This document shows, in pieces, positions 1-8,023 of a stretch of DNA of 64,000 nt. The stretch's first letter is position 1, and every line of letters starts with the position of its first letter. Below the pieces are notes generated by a model. That model was not told where the DNA came from. It was given only the letters and a program-made list of their open reading frames with translations, and ran no database searches. Origin of the DNA: Bacillota bacterium (lineage in GTDB: Bacteria > Bacillota > Clostridia > Christensenellales > Aristaeellaceae); contig JAEZIN010000013.1 in assembly GCA_023436585.1 (NCBI GenBank), forward strand, positions 1-64,000. Reading direction: 5' to 3'. The translations under genes and the position numbers were made by a program.

Positions 1-62
1 TCGCCATCCGTCCGTCGAGCCGGCGTAAGGTTTAGGCGAGATGAGCGAGGGGAGGGATAACA

Positions 63-236
63 GTGTCCGAGGTACGTATCCGCGAGAATGAATCCCTGGA
101 AAGCGCATTGAAGCGGTTCAAGCGTCAATGTGCCCGCGCAGGCGTTCTGGCTGAAGTTCGCAAGCGTGAGCATTATGAAAAGCCCAGCGTAAAGCGCAAG
201 AAAAAAGCAGAGGCTGCCCGCAAGCGCAAGTACTGA
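63..236 (+). CDS. rpsU: 30S ribosomal protein S21
   Basis: This is a 57-residue, very basic protein of the S21 family, a small-subunit protein near the mRNA exit region. It begins with GTG at 63, placed six bases after the strong site GGAGGG (51-56). The N-terminus reads SEVRIRENESLESALKRFKR, which is typical of S21, and the C-terminus is Lys/Arg-rich and ends KRKY. The length is normal for the family. An intrinsic terminator follows at once, so the gene ends its own transcription unit. Only 62 bases lie upstream, so its upstream partner cannot be seen. Confidence 0.97.
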   Translation: MSEVRIRENESLESALKRFKRQCARAGVLAEVRKREHYEKPSVKRKKKAEAARKRKY

Positions 237-250
237 TTTTTCATGCACGA

Positions 251-281
251 CCCTTTCCCTTTAGGGAAAGGGCCTTTTTTT
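251..281 (+). terminator. Rho-independent terminator of rpsU
   Basis: A perfect 9-bp stem (CCCTTTCCC at 251-259 with GGGAAAGGG at 264-272) with a 4-base loop is followed by CC and a run of seven T. Confidence 0.9.
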
Positions 282-351
282 GTGCCCCGCGTGCAATGGT
301 GTAAACAATCGGTGAATTCAAGCGTTCCGTGCAAAATCTCTTCGGGAAGCA

Positions 352-380
352 TTGCATGCAACAAACCTTTTTGGTATAAT
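352..380 (+). promoter_or_regulatory. sigma-A-type promoter for the TRM11-like gene
   Basis: TTGCAT (352-357), 17-bp spacer, TATAAT (375-380). The start codon follows 30 bases later at 411. Confidence 0.75.
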
Positions 381-410
381 CTTAACAGAGTTGTTTGAAA
401 AGAGGCTTCC

Positions 411-1427
411 ATGGAGTACGCCTTCTTATTGTGGCCCCACGCCAATACAAGATATGTAGCATCCCTGCGAAAACTGGCCCATCAGGAATTGCACTGCATG
501 CTCAAGTCATGCGGCATTCCGGCTGAGATTTCCTGGATCGACCTGGGCGGCGCTCCCTGGCTTCATGTTTCCTGCACCTCTTTGCCAACCTCCGCTCTTC
601 ATTTGATTTCCGGCCATTCCTCCATTTACATGGGCGCTACGCTGGAAAACGGCCTGCTACGACCGCTTGATTACAAGACCCCGGATTATCTCCCGCCGGA
701 CATGGCCGAAGTACTCAAATACAAGGGAAAGACGAATGCAGCGTTCACAGGGCTGATGCTCAATTGCGCCCTGTGTGCCAGCGCTTTTGTTCAATCCAAA
801 GAGCCGCTGTTCATTATGGATCCCATGTGCGGTAAAGCGACCAGCCTGTTTTGCGCACTGACGCGCGGGCATAACGCCATCGGTGTGGAGATGGACGGGA
901 AAGACGTCCAGGAGGCCGGCAGCTTTATCAGCCGCTACCTGCAGCTTCACCGCATCAAGCATAAGATAAGCCAGGGAAGCCTGACCTTGCCCGGCGGGAA
1001 AAGCGCTCCCTATACGGCCTGGCAGCTTGCCGATACGAATGAACATTATCAGGCGGGTGATACGCGTTCCCTCAAACTGATCCAGGGGGATACAACGCAT
1101 TGTTCCGCCATGCTGAAGAAGCAAAGCATACATTTGATGATCGCCGACCTGCCCTACGGCGTGCAGCACGCACCACGGCAGGATCAGCGCATGGATGGTT
1201 TTCAGTCCCTGCTGAGAAAAGCACTGCCGGGCTGGCATCAAATATTGATGCCGGGCGGGGCCATTGCCCTTTCCTTCAATACGTATACTTTAAAAAAAGC
1301 CGATCTTGCCAACGAGTTGCAAAAAGCGGGATTTCATGTGTTGACCGAATCTCCCTTCGACGATTTTGATCACTGGGTGGAGCAAGCCGTACAACGTGAT
1401 TTGTTGGTAGCCGTCAAACAATCATAA
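411..1427 (+). CDS. TRM11/UPF0020-like SAM-dependent RNA or DNA methyltransferase
   Basis: The protein has 338 residues and a class I Rossmann methyltransferase fold in its C-terminal part. The SAM-binding motif is DPMCGKAT (residues 137-144), an acidic position after strand 2 is GVEMD (158-162), and the catalytic-type motif is DLPYG (247-251), a variant of the (N/D)PPYG motif of N2-guanine and N6-adenine methylases. The N-terminal ~100 residues are not recognised and show no clear THUMP domain. The gene has its own promoter and stands alone between rpsU and rho. The target (tRNA, rRNA or DNA) cannot be told from sequence. The ATG at 411 is preceded by AAGAGG. Confidence 0.75.
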   Translation: MEYAFLLWPHANTRYVASLRKLAHQELHCMLKSCGIPAEISWIDLGGAPWLHVSCTSLPTSALHLISGHSSIYMGATLENGLLRPLDYKTPDYLPPDMAEVLKYKGKTNAAFTGLMLNCALCASAFVQSKEPLFIMDPMCGKATSLFCALTRGHNAIGVEMDGKDVQEAGSFISRYLQLHRIKHKISQGSLTLPGGKSAPYTAWQLADTNEHYQAGDTRSLKLIQGDTTHCSAMLKKQSIHLMIADLPYGVQHAPRQDQRMDGFQSLLRKALPGWHQILMPGGAIALSFNTYTLKKADLANELQKAGFHVLTESPFDDFDHWVEQAVQRDLLVAVKQS

Positions 1428-1447
1428 GCAATTTCCATGCATAAACC

Positions 1448-1476
1448 GCATGTAACCGACATAGTGTATTACATGC
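1448..1476. repeat. 8-bp inverted repeat upstream of rho
   Basis: GCATGTAA (1448-1455) and TTACATGC (1469-1476) are perfect arms around 13 bases, in the 103-bp gap between the methylase and rho. There is no T-run, so it is not a plain terminator. It could be a leader hairpin or operator. Confidence 0.4.
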
Positions 1477-1530
1477 ACATCTTTGCCGTTCATGCTATTG
1501 CACGCCATATTTGAGGAGGACATATTACCC

Positions 1531-3705
1531 ATGCTGGATCTTCAATCCATGACCGTTCTATCCCTTAGAAAATTGGCCCGGGAAAAAGGAATCAAATTAA
1601 GCGCCGGCCTTGACAAGGAAGGCATCGTGGCGCGCATTGCCGCAGTCCTCTCAGACCCGGCGGATGTTCCTGTTCAAGCCAACAACTCAGCCCCAGCAGA
1701 AAATTCCTCCGCCGCGAAGGAAGAAACCGCAAGCCGGCCGGAGCCTGAAGCCATGGAAGAGGATGAGCCTCAGGACGAGGTGGATGAAACGGAGGCGGCG
1801 CCTGCCGCCATACAGCCCGTAGCCGCAGAAAAGCCGTCAGATGGGCCGCAGTACAAGCCGGCCTGGACCAATCCCCAGTACAACCGCTCCTCCACGGGGC
1901 CTGTATATTCCACAAAGCCCGCCTGGCAGGCCCGTTCCATCACGCCTGCCCCCAGGCAGGCGCCATTGATGCGCCAGGAGACGGTCCGCCAGGCGCCGCC
2001 GCCCCGCCCGGCGGGGTATGCGCCTCGCTTTGGCCCCGATGCCCCCGATACGAGCGAAAATGCACCAGCCGCGCCCAGCCGCTTTGGGCCGACCGCTCCT
2101 ACCGCACCTGTTCGCAAGGATATGCAAGAACAGGAGCAGGATGTATTCCGCCCCGCCGCACGCCAGGAAACATTCCGCCCCGCCCCTCAGGACGCGTACA
2201 TGCGGCCCGCCCAAAGAAGCGAAACACCGCGGCCTGCCTATCGGAACGAACCTTACCGCGAGGATACTTACCGCCAGGACGGATTTAGGAACGATGTACA
2301 GGCTGAGCAGTACAGACCCGAGCCCGTCAACCGTGATCCTTTCCGTCAGGAACAGTCCTTCCGCCAGGATGCCTTCCGCCCTGACGCATTCAGGCAGGAG
2401 CCCTTCCGCCAGGAAGCTTACCGTACGGAAAACTTCAGGCCGGAACAGCAGTTCCGCCAGGAAACGTATTTCCGCCCTCGCAGGGACACGGGCTACTACA
2501 ACCGTGAGCTGGGAACCTCCAATCCCGCCGTGCCGGAAATGCTGGCCACAGGCGAGTGCGGCGACGGCAGCGGCATACTGGAAATCCACCCCGAAGGGTA
2601 CGGCTTTTTGCGGGCGGAGAACTTCCTGCCCGGCAACAAGGATGTGTACGTATCCATCGCGCAGATCCGCCGCTTCGGCCTGCGCACCGGCGATCACATC
2701 ACCGGAAAGACCAGGCCTCAGCGGGAAGGCGACAAATACAGCGCCCTTTTGTACATCACCGACGTCAACGGCATCCACCCCGATGAACTGCGGGACAGGG
2801 TTTCCTTTGACGATCTGACGCCCATTTACCCCAACAAACGCATTACGCTGGAAAACAGCGGCGACAATTCCGACCTGGCCATCCGGCTGGTGGATCTGAT
2901 TGCCCCCATCGGCTTTGGCCAGCGGGCGCTGATCGTGGCCCCGCCCAAGGCCGGCAAAACCACCATCCTCAGCAAGATTGCCAACGGAATCACCCGCAAC
3001 TATCCCGATGTGCATGTGATGGTGCTTTTGGTGGATGAGCGCCCCGAGGAAGTGACCGACCTGAGGGAATCCATCCAGGGCGAGGTACTTGCCTCCACCT
3101 TTGACGAGATGCCCGAAAACCATGTCCGCCTGGCGGAAATGGTTCTGGAGCGCGCGCAGCGGCTGGTGGAACAGAAAAAAGATGTGGTGGTGCTGATGGA
3201 CAGCATCACGCGCTTAAGCCGCGCCTACAATGCCGTGGCCCCGCAGACGGGCCGGGCCATGTCCGGCGGCCTGGCTCCGGGGGTCTTGCACAAGCCCAAG
3301 CGATTTTTCGGCGCGGCAAGGAACGTCCGGGAAGGCGGAAGCCTCACCGTGATTGCCACCGCCCTGATTGAAACGGGTTCCCGGATGGACGACATCATCT
3401 TTGAGGAGTTCAAGGGCACCGGCAACATGGAATTGGTGCTGGACCGGGAGCTTTCCGAAAAGCGTGTGTTCCCCGCCGTGAACCTGCAAAAGAGCGGCAC
3501 CAGGCGCGAAGAGCTGCTTCTTTCCCAGAAGGAGCTGGACGGCATCCGCTCCATCCGCGGCGTTTTATCCTCCGCCAACGCCAAGGATGCTACGGAGCAG
3601 CTTTTGTCCATGATGGAAAAAACAAAGTGCAACGCAGATTTGTTCGCAAGGCTGCAGGATTGGATTACCATGTGGGAAAAGAGCGGATTTGTGCTGCAGC
3701 GCTGA
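1531..3705 (+). CDS. rho: transcription termination factor Rho with long low-complexity insertion
   Basis: The ATG at 1531 follows GAGGAGGA (1513-1520) and gives 724 residues, against about 420 for most Rho proteins. Residues 1-50 (LDLQSMTVLSLRKLAREKG) match the Rho N-terminal helix bundle. Residues ~50-335 are a Pro/Gln/Arg/Ala-rich, probably disordered insertion, ending in reiterated FRQE/FRQD/FRPD units around 266-316. The normal core resumes at ~339 with the RNA-binding cold-shock fold (GILEIHPEGYGFLR), then the RecA-like ATPase with Walker A APPKAGKTT (~470-479) and the VLLVDERPEEVTD segment. Rho is a hexameric RNA helicase that ends transcription. The rho-rpmE-yqhQ-prmC-prfA order is common in Clostridia. 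Confidence 0.96.
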   Translation: MLDLQSMTVLSLRKLAREKGIKLSAGLDKEGIVARIAAVLSDPADVPVQANNSAPAENSSAAKEETASRPEPEAMEEDEPQDEVDETEAAPAAIQPVAAEKPSDGPQYKPAWTNPQYNRSSTGPVYSTKPAWQARSITPAPRQAPLMRQETVRQAPPPRPAGYAPRFGPDAPDTSENAPAAPSRFGPTAPTAPVRKDMQEQEQDVFRPAARQETFRPAPQDAYMRPAQRSETPRPAYRNEPYREDTYRQDGFRNDVQAEQYRPEPVNRDPFRQEQSFRQDAFRPDAFRQEPFRQEAYRTENFRPEQQFRQETYFRPRRDTGYYNRELGTSNPAVPEMLATGECGDGSGILEIHPEGYGFLRAENFLPGNKDVYVSIAQIRRFGLRTGDHITGKTRPQREGDKYSALLYITDVNGIHPDELRDRVSFDDLTPIYPNKRITLENSGDNSDLAIRLVDLIAPIGFGQRALIVAPPKAGKTTILSKIANGITRNYPDVHVMVLLVDERPEEVTDLRESIQGEVLASTFDEMPENHVRLAEMVLERAQRLVEQKKDVVVLMDSITRLSRAYNAVAPQTGRAMSGGLAPGVLHKPKRFFGAARNVREGGSLTVIATALIETGSRMDDIIFEEFKGTGNMELVLDRELSEKRVFPAVNLQKSGTRREELLLSQKELDGIRSIRGVLSSANAKDATEQLLSMMEKTKCNADLFARLQDWITMWEKSGFVLQR

Positions 3706-3803
3706 CGCTTATCATAAAAAGGGCACTGTCGTAAAATGAGGGGAGCTGTGTTTCCCTCCAGTTGCTTCACCGGAGAAGACAGCGAACTTGCTTTGATTAT
3801 TAT

Positions 3804-3844
3804 TTTGCCAAAAAGTCAATGAGAATTCTTCCGAATTTGGCAAA
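3804..3844. repeat. 9-bp inverted repeat upstream of the rpmE promoter
   Basis: TTTGCCAAA (3804-3812) and TTTGGCAAA (3836-3844) are perfect arms around 23 bases and end 7 bp before the rpmE -35 box. It may be an operator or the end of the rho transcript. No U-tract follows. Confidence 0.4.
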
Positions 3845-3851
3845 GCAATGC

Positions 3852-3880
3852 TTGCAAAACCTGCGCATCTATGATAAAAT
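3852..3880 (+). promoter_or_regulatory. promoter of rpmE
   Basis: TTGCAA (3852-3857), 17-bp spacer, TAAAAT (3875-3880). Confidence 0.65.
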
Positions 3881-3933
3881 CAGTTCTGCGGCTATAAAAG
3901 GCCAAGAAGCGCATGCGCAAAAGAGGTGAAATC

Positions 3934-4131
3934 ATGAAAGATAAAATCCATCCCAAGTATGGGACAGCCACCGTTCGCTGCGTGTGCGGTGAAACGTTCG
4001 AAACCGGCTCCGTTAAAAAGGAACTGAAAGTAGAAATCTGCTCCAAGTGCCATCCCTTCTACACCGGCAAGCAGAAGCTGGTGGATACCGGCGGGCGGGT
4101 GGACCGTTTCAAGAAGCGTTTCGGAATGTAA
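3934..4131 (+). CDS. rpmE: 50S ribosomal protein L31, zinc-binding form
   Basis: The 65-residue protein starts at the ATG at 3934 (MKDKIHPKYG, after AAGAGGTG). The upstream in-frame ATG at 3913 lies before the ribosome site and is rejected. Cysteines at 16, 18, 36 and 39 form the CxC...CxxC zinc site of the 'C+' L31 type. The length is normal. The gene has its own promoter and its own terminator between rho and yqhQ. L31 sits at the subunit bridge of the 70S ribosome. Confidence 0.96.
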   Translation: MKDKIHPKYGTATVRCVCGETFETGSVKKELKVEICSKCHPFYTGKQKLVDTGGRVDRFKKRFGM

Positions 4132-4144
4132 ACCATCGTCCAAT

Positions 4145-4182
4145 AAAGAAGCAGAACGGCTTGCCGGCCTGCTTCTTTTTTC
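4145..4182 (+). terminator. Rho-independent terminator after rpmE
   Basis: Arms AAAGAAGCAG (4145-4154) and CTGCTTCTTT (4169-4178) with a T-run continuing to 4181. Confidence 0.85.
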
Positions 4183-4279
4183 AATACATCCCAGAAACTA
4201 ACGGCAGGGATAAACGCAGGCAATGTCGAATGATTGTATATTGCCTGTGTGCGTACCAGGCGGAAAGAGGAATGATTTT

Positions 4280-5278
4280 ATGAATAAATCTCCCGCACAA
4301 AAGCGCGTCGATATTGGCGGCCAGGCCGTTATGGAAGGCGTTATGATGAAGGGGCCGGAGGCTATCGCCGTAGCGGTGCGCCGCCCCAACGGTACCATTG
4401 TGGTCAAGCGTGACACGTATACCCCGCCATCCAAAAAGCATAAATGGATGGGCTACCCCTTCTTCCGGGGGATTATCGGCATGGGCAGCATGCTCTCCCT
4501 GGGCATGAAAACGCTGCAGCTAAGCAGCAACATGCTGGGGCTTATGGATGAGGAGCCTTCCAAGTTTGAAAAGTGGCTTTCGAAGAAGCTTGGCAAGGGC
4601 ATCGACAAGATCGTCATGGGCACGGCAGCCGTATTGGCCGTTGTGCTGGCCATCGGTCTGTTCTTCGTGATCCCGGCGCTGGTGGGCAGCTTCTTGCGGC
4701 AGTCCATTGAATCCAGGGTGGCCGTCAATCTCCTGGAAGGACTGACACGCATCCTGATCCTGATTGGGTATATGGTCTTTTGCGGCTCCATCCCCGATGT
4801 GCGGCGCACCTTCCAATATCACGGCGCGGAGCACAAAACGGTGTATTGCCATGAAAACGGCCTGCCCCTGACGCCCGAAAACGCCAGGCAGTTTTCCGCG
4901 CTGCATCCCCGCTGCGGAACCACCTTCCTTCTGATCGTGTTCGTCCTGGCCATCCTGCTTTACACCCTGGTTGGCTACAACGGCAGCAGCTACATTCTGC
5001 GCTTGTTAAGCCGGCTTGCGCTTTTGCCTGTGGTGGCCGGCATCAGCTATGAAATCCTCAAAGGGCTAGCCCATGCCAAAGGCAAACTGGTAAATGCCCT
5101 GCGCTGGCCGGGGCTGATGATGCAAAAGCTCACCACCCGCACCCCGGACGACAAGATGCTGGAAGTGGCCATCGCCGCCATGAACGCCGCGCTCTACGGC
5201 CTGCCGGAGGGCGAAAAGACAAAGGACGGCTATACCATTGTAAACGCCGAGCCCAAAGCGGAAACCGTTCAGGCATGA
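4280..5278 (+). CDS. yqhQ: YqhQ family (DUF1385) membrane protein
   Basis: The ATG at 4280 follows GAAAGAGG and gives 332 residues. An upstream in-frame ATG at 4223 lacks a ribosome site. The N-terminal signature GGQAVMEGVMMKGP, the central GAEHKTVYCHE and the HPRCGTTFLL segment identify DUF1385. At least four hydrophobic stretches (around residues 110-135, 155-180, 215-240 and 245-265) predict an integral membrane protein. The biochemical role is unknown. The stop overlaps the prmC start by four bases (ATGA), so the two are translationally coupled. Confidence 0.85.
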   Translation: MNKSPAQKRVDIGGQAVMEGVMMKGPEAIAVAVRRPNGTIVVKRDTYTPPSKKHKWMGYPFFRGIIGMGSMLSLGMKTLQLSSNMLGLMDEEPSKFEKWLSKKLGKGIDKIVMGTAAVLAVVLAIGLFFVIPALVGSFLRQSIESRVAVNLLEGLTRILILIGYMVFCGSIPDVRRTFQYHGAEHKTVYCHENGLPLTPENARQFSALHPRCGTTFLLIVFVLAILLYTLVGYNGSSYILRLLSRLALLPVVAGISYEILKGLAHAKGKLVNALRWPGLMMQKLTTRTPDDKMLEVAIAAMNAALYGLPEGEKTKDGYTIVNAEPKAETVQA

Positions 5279-6150
5279 CGATTCTTGATGCGTTAAAAGA
5301 AGCGTCGGGAGCGCTGCTTGACGCTGGCGTTCCCGACAGCCGTCTGGATGCGGAGCTTTTGCTGGCCCATGTGCTGGGCACGAATCGAATGGCGCTGCTG
5401 ATGAACGGATCGCGGCTCCTTTCCCCTGCCGAAGAGGCCGTTTACGGCGCCCTTGTACATCGGCGCAAGCAAAGGGAGCCGCTGCAATATATACTCGCCT
5501 GCCAATCCTTTATGGGTTTTGATTTGTATGTGGATGAAAATGTGCTGATTCCAAGGCCGGAGACGGAGCTTCTTTGCGAGCACGCCATCACATGGCTGAA
5601 GCAGCGGAAGCTGCCCTCCCCCAGAATTTTGGATCTTTGCACCGGCAGCGGGGCGCTGGCCGTGGCCATCGCAGCAATGATGCCAAATGCCAAGTTTTCC
5701 GCCGCGGACATATCCGAGAAGGCCCTGGAAGTGGCCAAAAGGAACGCGGCACAGCACAAGGCGGATATTGCCTTTCATCAAGGCGATTTTTTGGGAGCAG
5801 TTCCGGGCATGCGCTTTGACCTGATCGTTTGCAATCCCCCCTATATTCCCACTGCAATATGTAATACGCTGCAGGCGGAAGTGCTTCAGGAACCGCGTGC
5901 CGCGCTGGACGGTGGTATGGACGGCCTGTTCTTTTACAGGAAGCTTGCCCTTGAAGCGCCGCCTCATCTCAGCCCCGGCGGGGCGCTTTTTTGCGAAGTG
6001 GGGTACGGCCAGGCGGAGGATGTGCAAAGCCTCTTTGCGCCGTGCTTTGAAAAGACGGATGTCCTAAATGACCTGAGCCGCATACCGCGGATCGTGACCG
6101 CCCTATTGCCCAATTCCCTCCCAGGAGGAAATAATGTTCGACAAGTTTGA
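5275..6150 (+). CDS. prmC: peptide chain release factor N5-glutamine methyltransferase
   Basis: The 291-residue protein methylates the Gln of the GGQ motif of release factors, here presumably the PrfA encoded next door. The SAM motif is DLCTGSGALAVA (120-131) and the substrate-glutamine motif is NPPY (187-190). PRPETE (93-98) is also typical of PrmC. The gene starts inside the yqhQ stop codon and its own last 17 bases overlap prfA, whose ribosome site AGGAGG lies in prmC. The arrangement implies coupled translation of modifier and substrate. Confidence 0.95.
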   Translation: MTILDALKEASGALLDAGVPDSRLDAELLLAHVLGTNRMALLMNGSRLLSPAEEAVYGALVHRRKQREPLQYILACQSFMGFDLYVDENVLIPRPETELLCEHAITWLKQRKLPSPRILDLCTGSGALAVAIAAMMPNAKFSAADISEKALEVAKRNAAQHKADIAFHQGDFLGAVPGMRFDLIVCNPPYIPTAICNTLQAEVLQEPRAALDGGMDGLFFYRKLALEAPPHLSPGGALFCEVGYGQAEDVQSLFAPCFEKTDVLNDLSRIPRIVTALLPNSLPGGNNVRQV

Positions 6151-7201
6151 ATGGATGCAAAATCGGTACCAGGAACTATCCACCGCCGTTTCCCAGCCCG
6201 ACATCATCGCCGACCAGGCGCTGTGGCAAAAGCTGGTGAAGGAGCATGCCCAGCTGGAGCCTTCCGTGCAAGCCTGGGAAGCCTATAAGATGCTTCTTTC
6301 GGAGCTTACCGATGCCCAGGCTTTATTGAAAGACCCTGACCTTGCGGATATGGCCCAGGAGGAGCTGCGTTCCCTTTTAACCCGCAAGGAGGAGGCGGAG
6401 CAGGAGCTGAAGGTGCTGCTTTTGCCCCAGGACCCCAACGACCGGCGCAACATCATCATCGAGATTCGGGGCGGCGCCGGCGGCGAGGAAGCCAGCCTGT
6501 TCGCTGCGGAACTGATGCGCATGTACACCCGCTACGCCGAGCGCCACAACTGGCGCGTGGAGCCGGTGAGCATCAACGAAACGGAGCTTGGCGGCGTAAA
6601 GGAAGCCGTTTTTTCCATGTATGGCAGCAACGTATTCAGCCGGCTCAAGTTTGAAAGCGGCGTGCACCGCGTGCAGCGTGTTCCTGCCACCGAGTCCTCC
6701 GGCCGTATTCACACCAGCACCTGTACCGTGGCGGTGCTGCCTGAGGTGGAAGATGTGGAGATTACCATCAACCCCGGCGACCTGCGCATCGATGTATACC
6801 GCTCCACCGGCCACGGCGGCCAATGCGTAAATACCACCGACTCGGCGGTGCGCATCACCCACCTGCCCACGGGCCTGGTGGTCACCTGCCAGGATGAGAA
6901 AAGTCAAATCAAAAACAAGGACAAGGCCATGAAGGTCTTGAAATCCCGCCTTTTTGAGCGCATGCAGGCGGAAAAGGATGCGGAATACGCCCAAAACCGC
7001 CGCGGTCAAATCGGCACAGGCGACAGGAGCGAGCGTATACGGACCTACAACTTTCCCCAGGGCCGCGTCACCGACCACCGCATCGGCCTTACCCTGTACC
7101 GCATCAACGACATCGTGGACGGTGATCTGGACGAAATTATCGATGCGCTGCGCATAGAAGAGCAGGCGGAGCTGCTAAAGCAGCTGAATTTGCAGTCATA
7201 A
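6134..7201 (+). CDS. prfA: peptide chain release factor 1
   Basis: This 355-residue factor reads UAA and UAG. The stop-codon-reading PAT motif (184-186, in RVPATESSGRIHTS) marks it as RF1 rather than RF2, and the catalytic GGQ is at 228-230 (GHGGQCVNTTDSAVRI). The length is normal. The start overlaps the end of prmC by 17 bases and is preceded by CCAGGAGGAAATA. Confidence 0.98.
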   Translation: MFDKFEWMQNRYQELSTAVSQPDIIADQALWQKLVKEHAQLEPSVQAWEAYKMLLSELTDAQALLKDPDLADMAQEELRSLLTRKEEAEQELKVLLLPQDPNDRRNIIIEIRGGAGGEEASLFAAELMRMYTRYAERHNWRVEPVSINETELGGVKEAVFSMYGSNVFSRLKFESGVHRVQRVPATESSGRIHTSTCTVAVLPEVEDVEITINPGDLRIDVYRSTGHGGQCVNTTDSAVRITHLPTGLVVTCQDEKSQIKNKDKAMKVLKSRLFERMQAEKDAEYAQNRRGQIGTGDRSERIRTYNFPQGRVTDHRIGLTLYRINDIVDGDLDEIIDALRIEEQAELLKQLNLQS

Positions 7202-7254
7202 CCTGCCTTTCCTCCGGCATACCTTGCATGCAGGGTATAAAGGGGGAAGCCGCT

Positions 7255-7980
7255 ATGGATTATGGTGCGATGCTGATGTTAAGCGCCAGCGCGGGATTTC
7301 TGGGTACGGGGCTGGGCGGGCTGATTGCCATCCTGCTGCCCCGTCTTTCTTCCAGGGCTATCAGCCGTATCCTGCACTTTACGGGCGGTTTGATGATATC
7401 CATCGTCTGCTTTGAGCTTTTGCCGGAAGCGCTTGTATTGCATCAGCCGACAGCCATTGCCTCCCTTTTGATCGGCATACTGTTCATGCTTGTGTCCGAT
7501 GTGATCCTGACACGGTATGAAAAGCACAAGGGAACCAATTCCCTGCTTCGTTCCGGCGTTTTGATCGGCATCGGCATCGCGATGCACAACCTGCCCGAAG
7601 GGCTGGCGGTAGGCGCAGGTTATGCCGACGCCCCGGTGTTCGGCCTGGCGCTTTGCCTGGCCATTGTGCTGCACGATGTGCCGGAAGGCCTGTCCATGGC
7701 GCTGCCCCTGCGGGAGGGCGGCATGAAGCTGTACCGCGTGCTGCTGGCTGCTTTGTTCAGCGGCATGCCCACGCTGGTAGGCGCGTTTATCGGCCTGTAT
7801 GCCGGCGGCTTCGGGCACCAGGCGCTGTCCGCCTGCCTGGGCCTGGCCGGAGGGGCCATGCTTCAAATAACCTGCGCCAGCCTTTTGCCTGAAGCACAAA
7901 AAAAGAGCACGGGGCGCATTGAGACGCTGTTATTATCTCTGGGTATCGTATCCGGCTGCCTGCTGGCGCTGTGGCTGTAA
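7255..7980 (+). CDS. ZIP family divalent metal transporter
   Basis: The start is set at ATG 7255 after GGGGGAA, giving 241 residues. It is a hydrophobic protein with about eight membrane segments. Two metal-binding helices carry the ZIP signatures HNLPEGLAVG and HDVPEGLSMALPLREG. Proteins of this family import Zn2+ or Fe2+/Mn2+ by facilitated transport. The metal cannot be assigned from sequence. It lies in the same orientation between prfA and tsaC with short gaps and is probably co-transcribed. Confidence 0.87.
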   Translation: MDYGAMLMLSASAGFLGTGLGGLIAILLPRLSSRAISRILHFTGGLMISIVCFELLPEALVLHQPTAIASLLIGILFMLVSDVILTRYEKHKGTNSLLRSGVLIGIGIAMHNLPEGLAVGAGYADAPVFGLALCLAIVLHDVPEGLSMALPLREGGMKLYRVLLAALFSGMPTLVGAFIGLYAGGFGHQALSACLGLAGGAMLQITCASLLPEAQKKSTGRIETLLLSLGIVSGCLLALWL

Positions 7981-8023
7981 AGCCATATACAACAACAAAT
8001 GAATGGTAAGGAGCCTGCCCCTG

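Noticed and set aside
1440..1530. Promoter TTGCCG-17-CATATT directly before rho
   Set aside because: Transcription would start within the rho ribosome site, so it cannot serve the gene.
1837..3123. 428-codon open frame on the minus strand
   Set aside because: Antisense to rho. The rho protein is unmistakable and this frame has no homology or signals.
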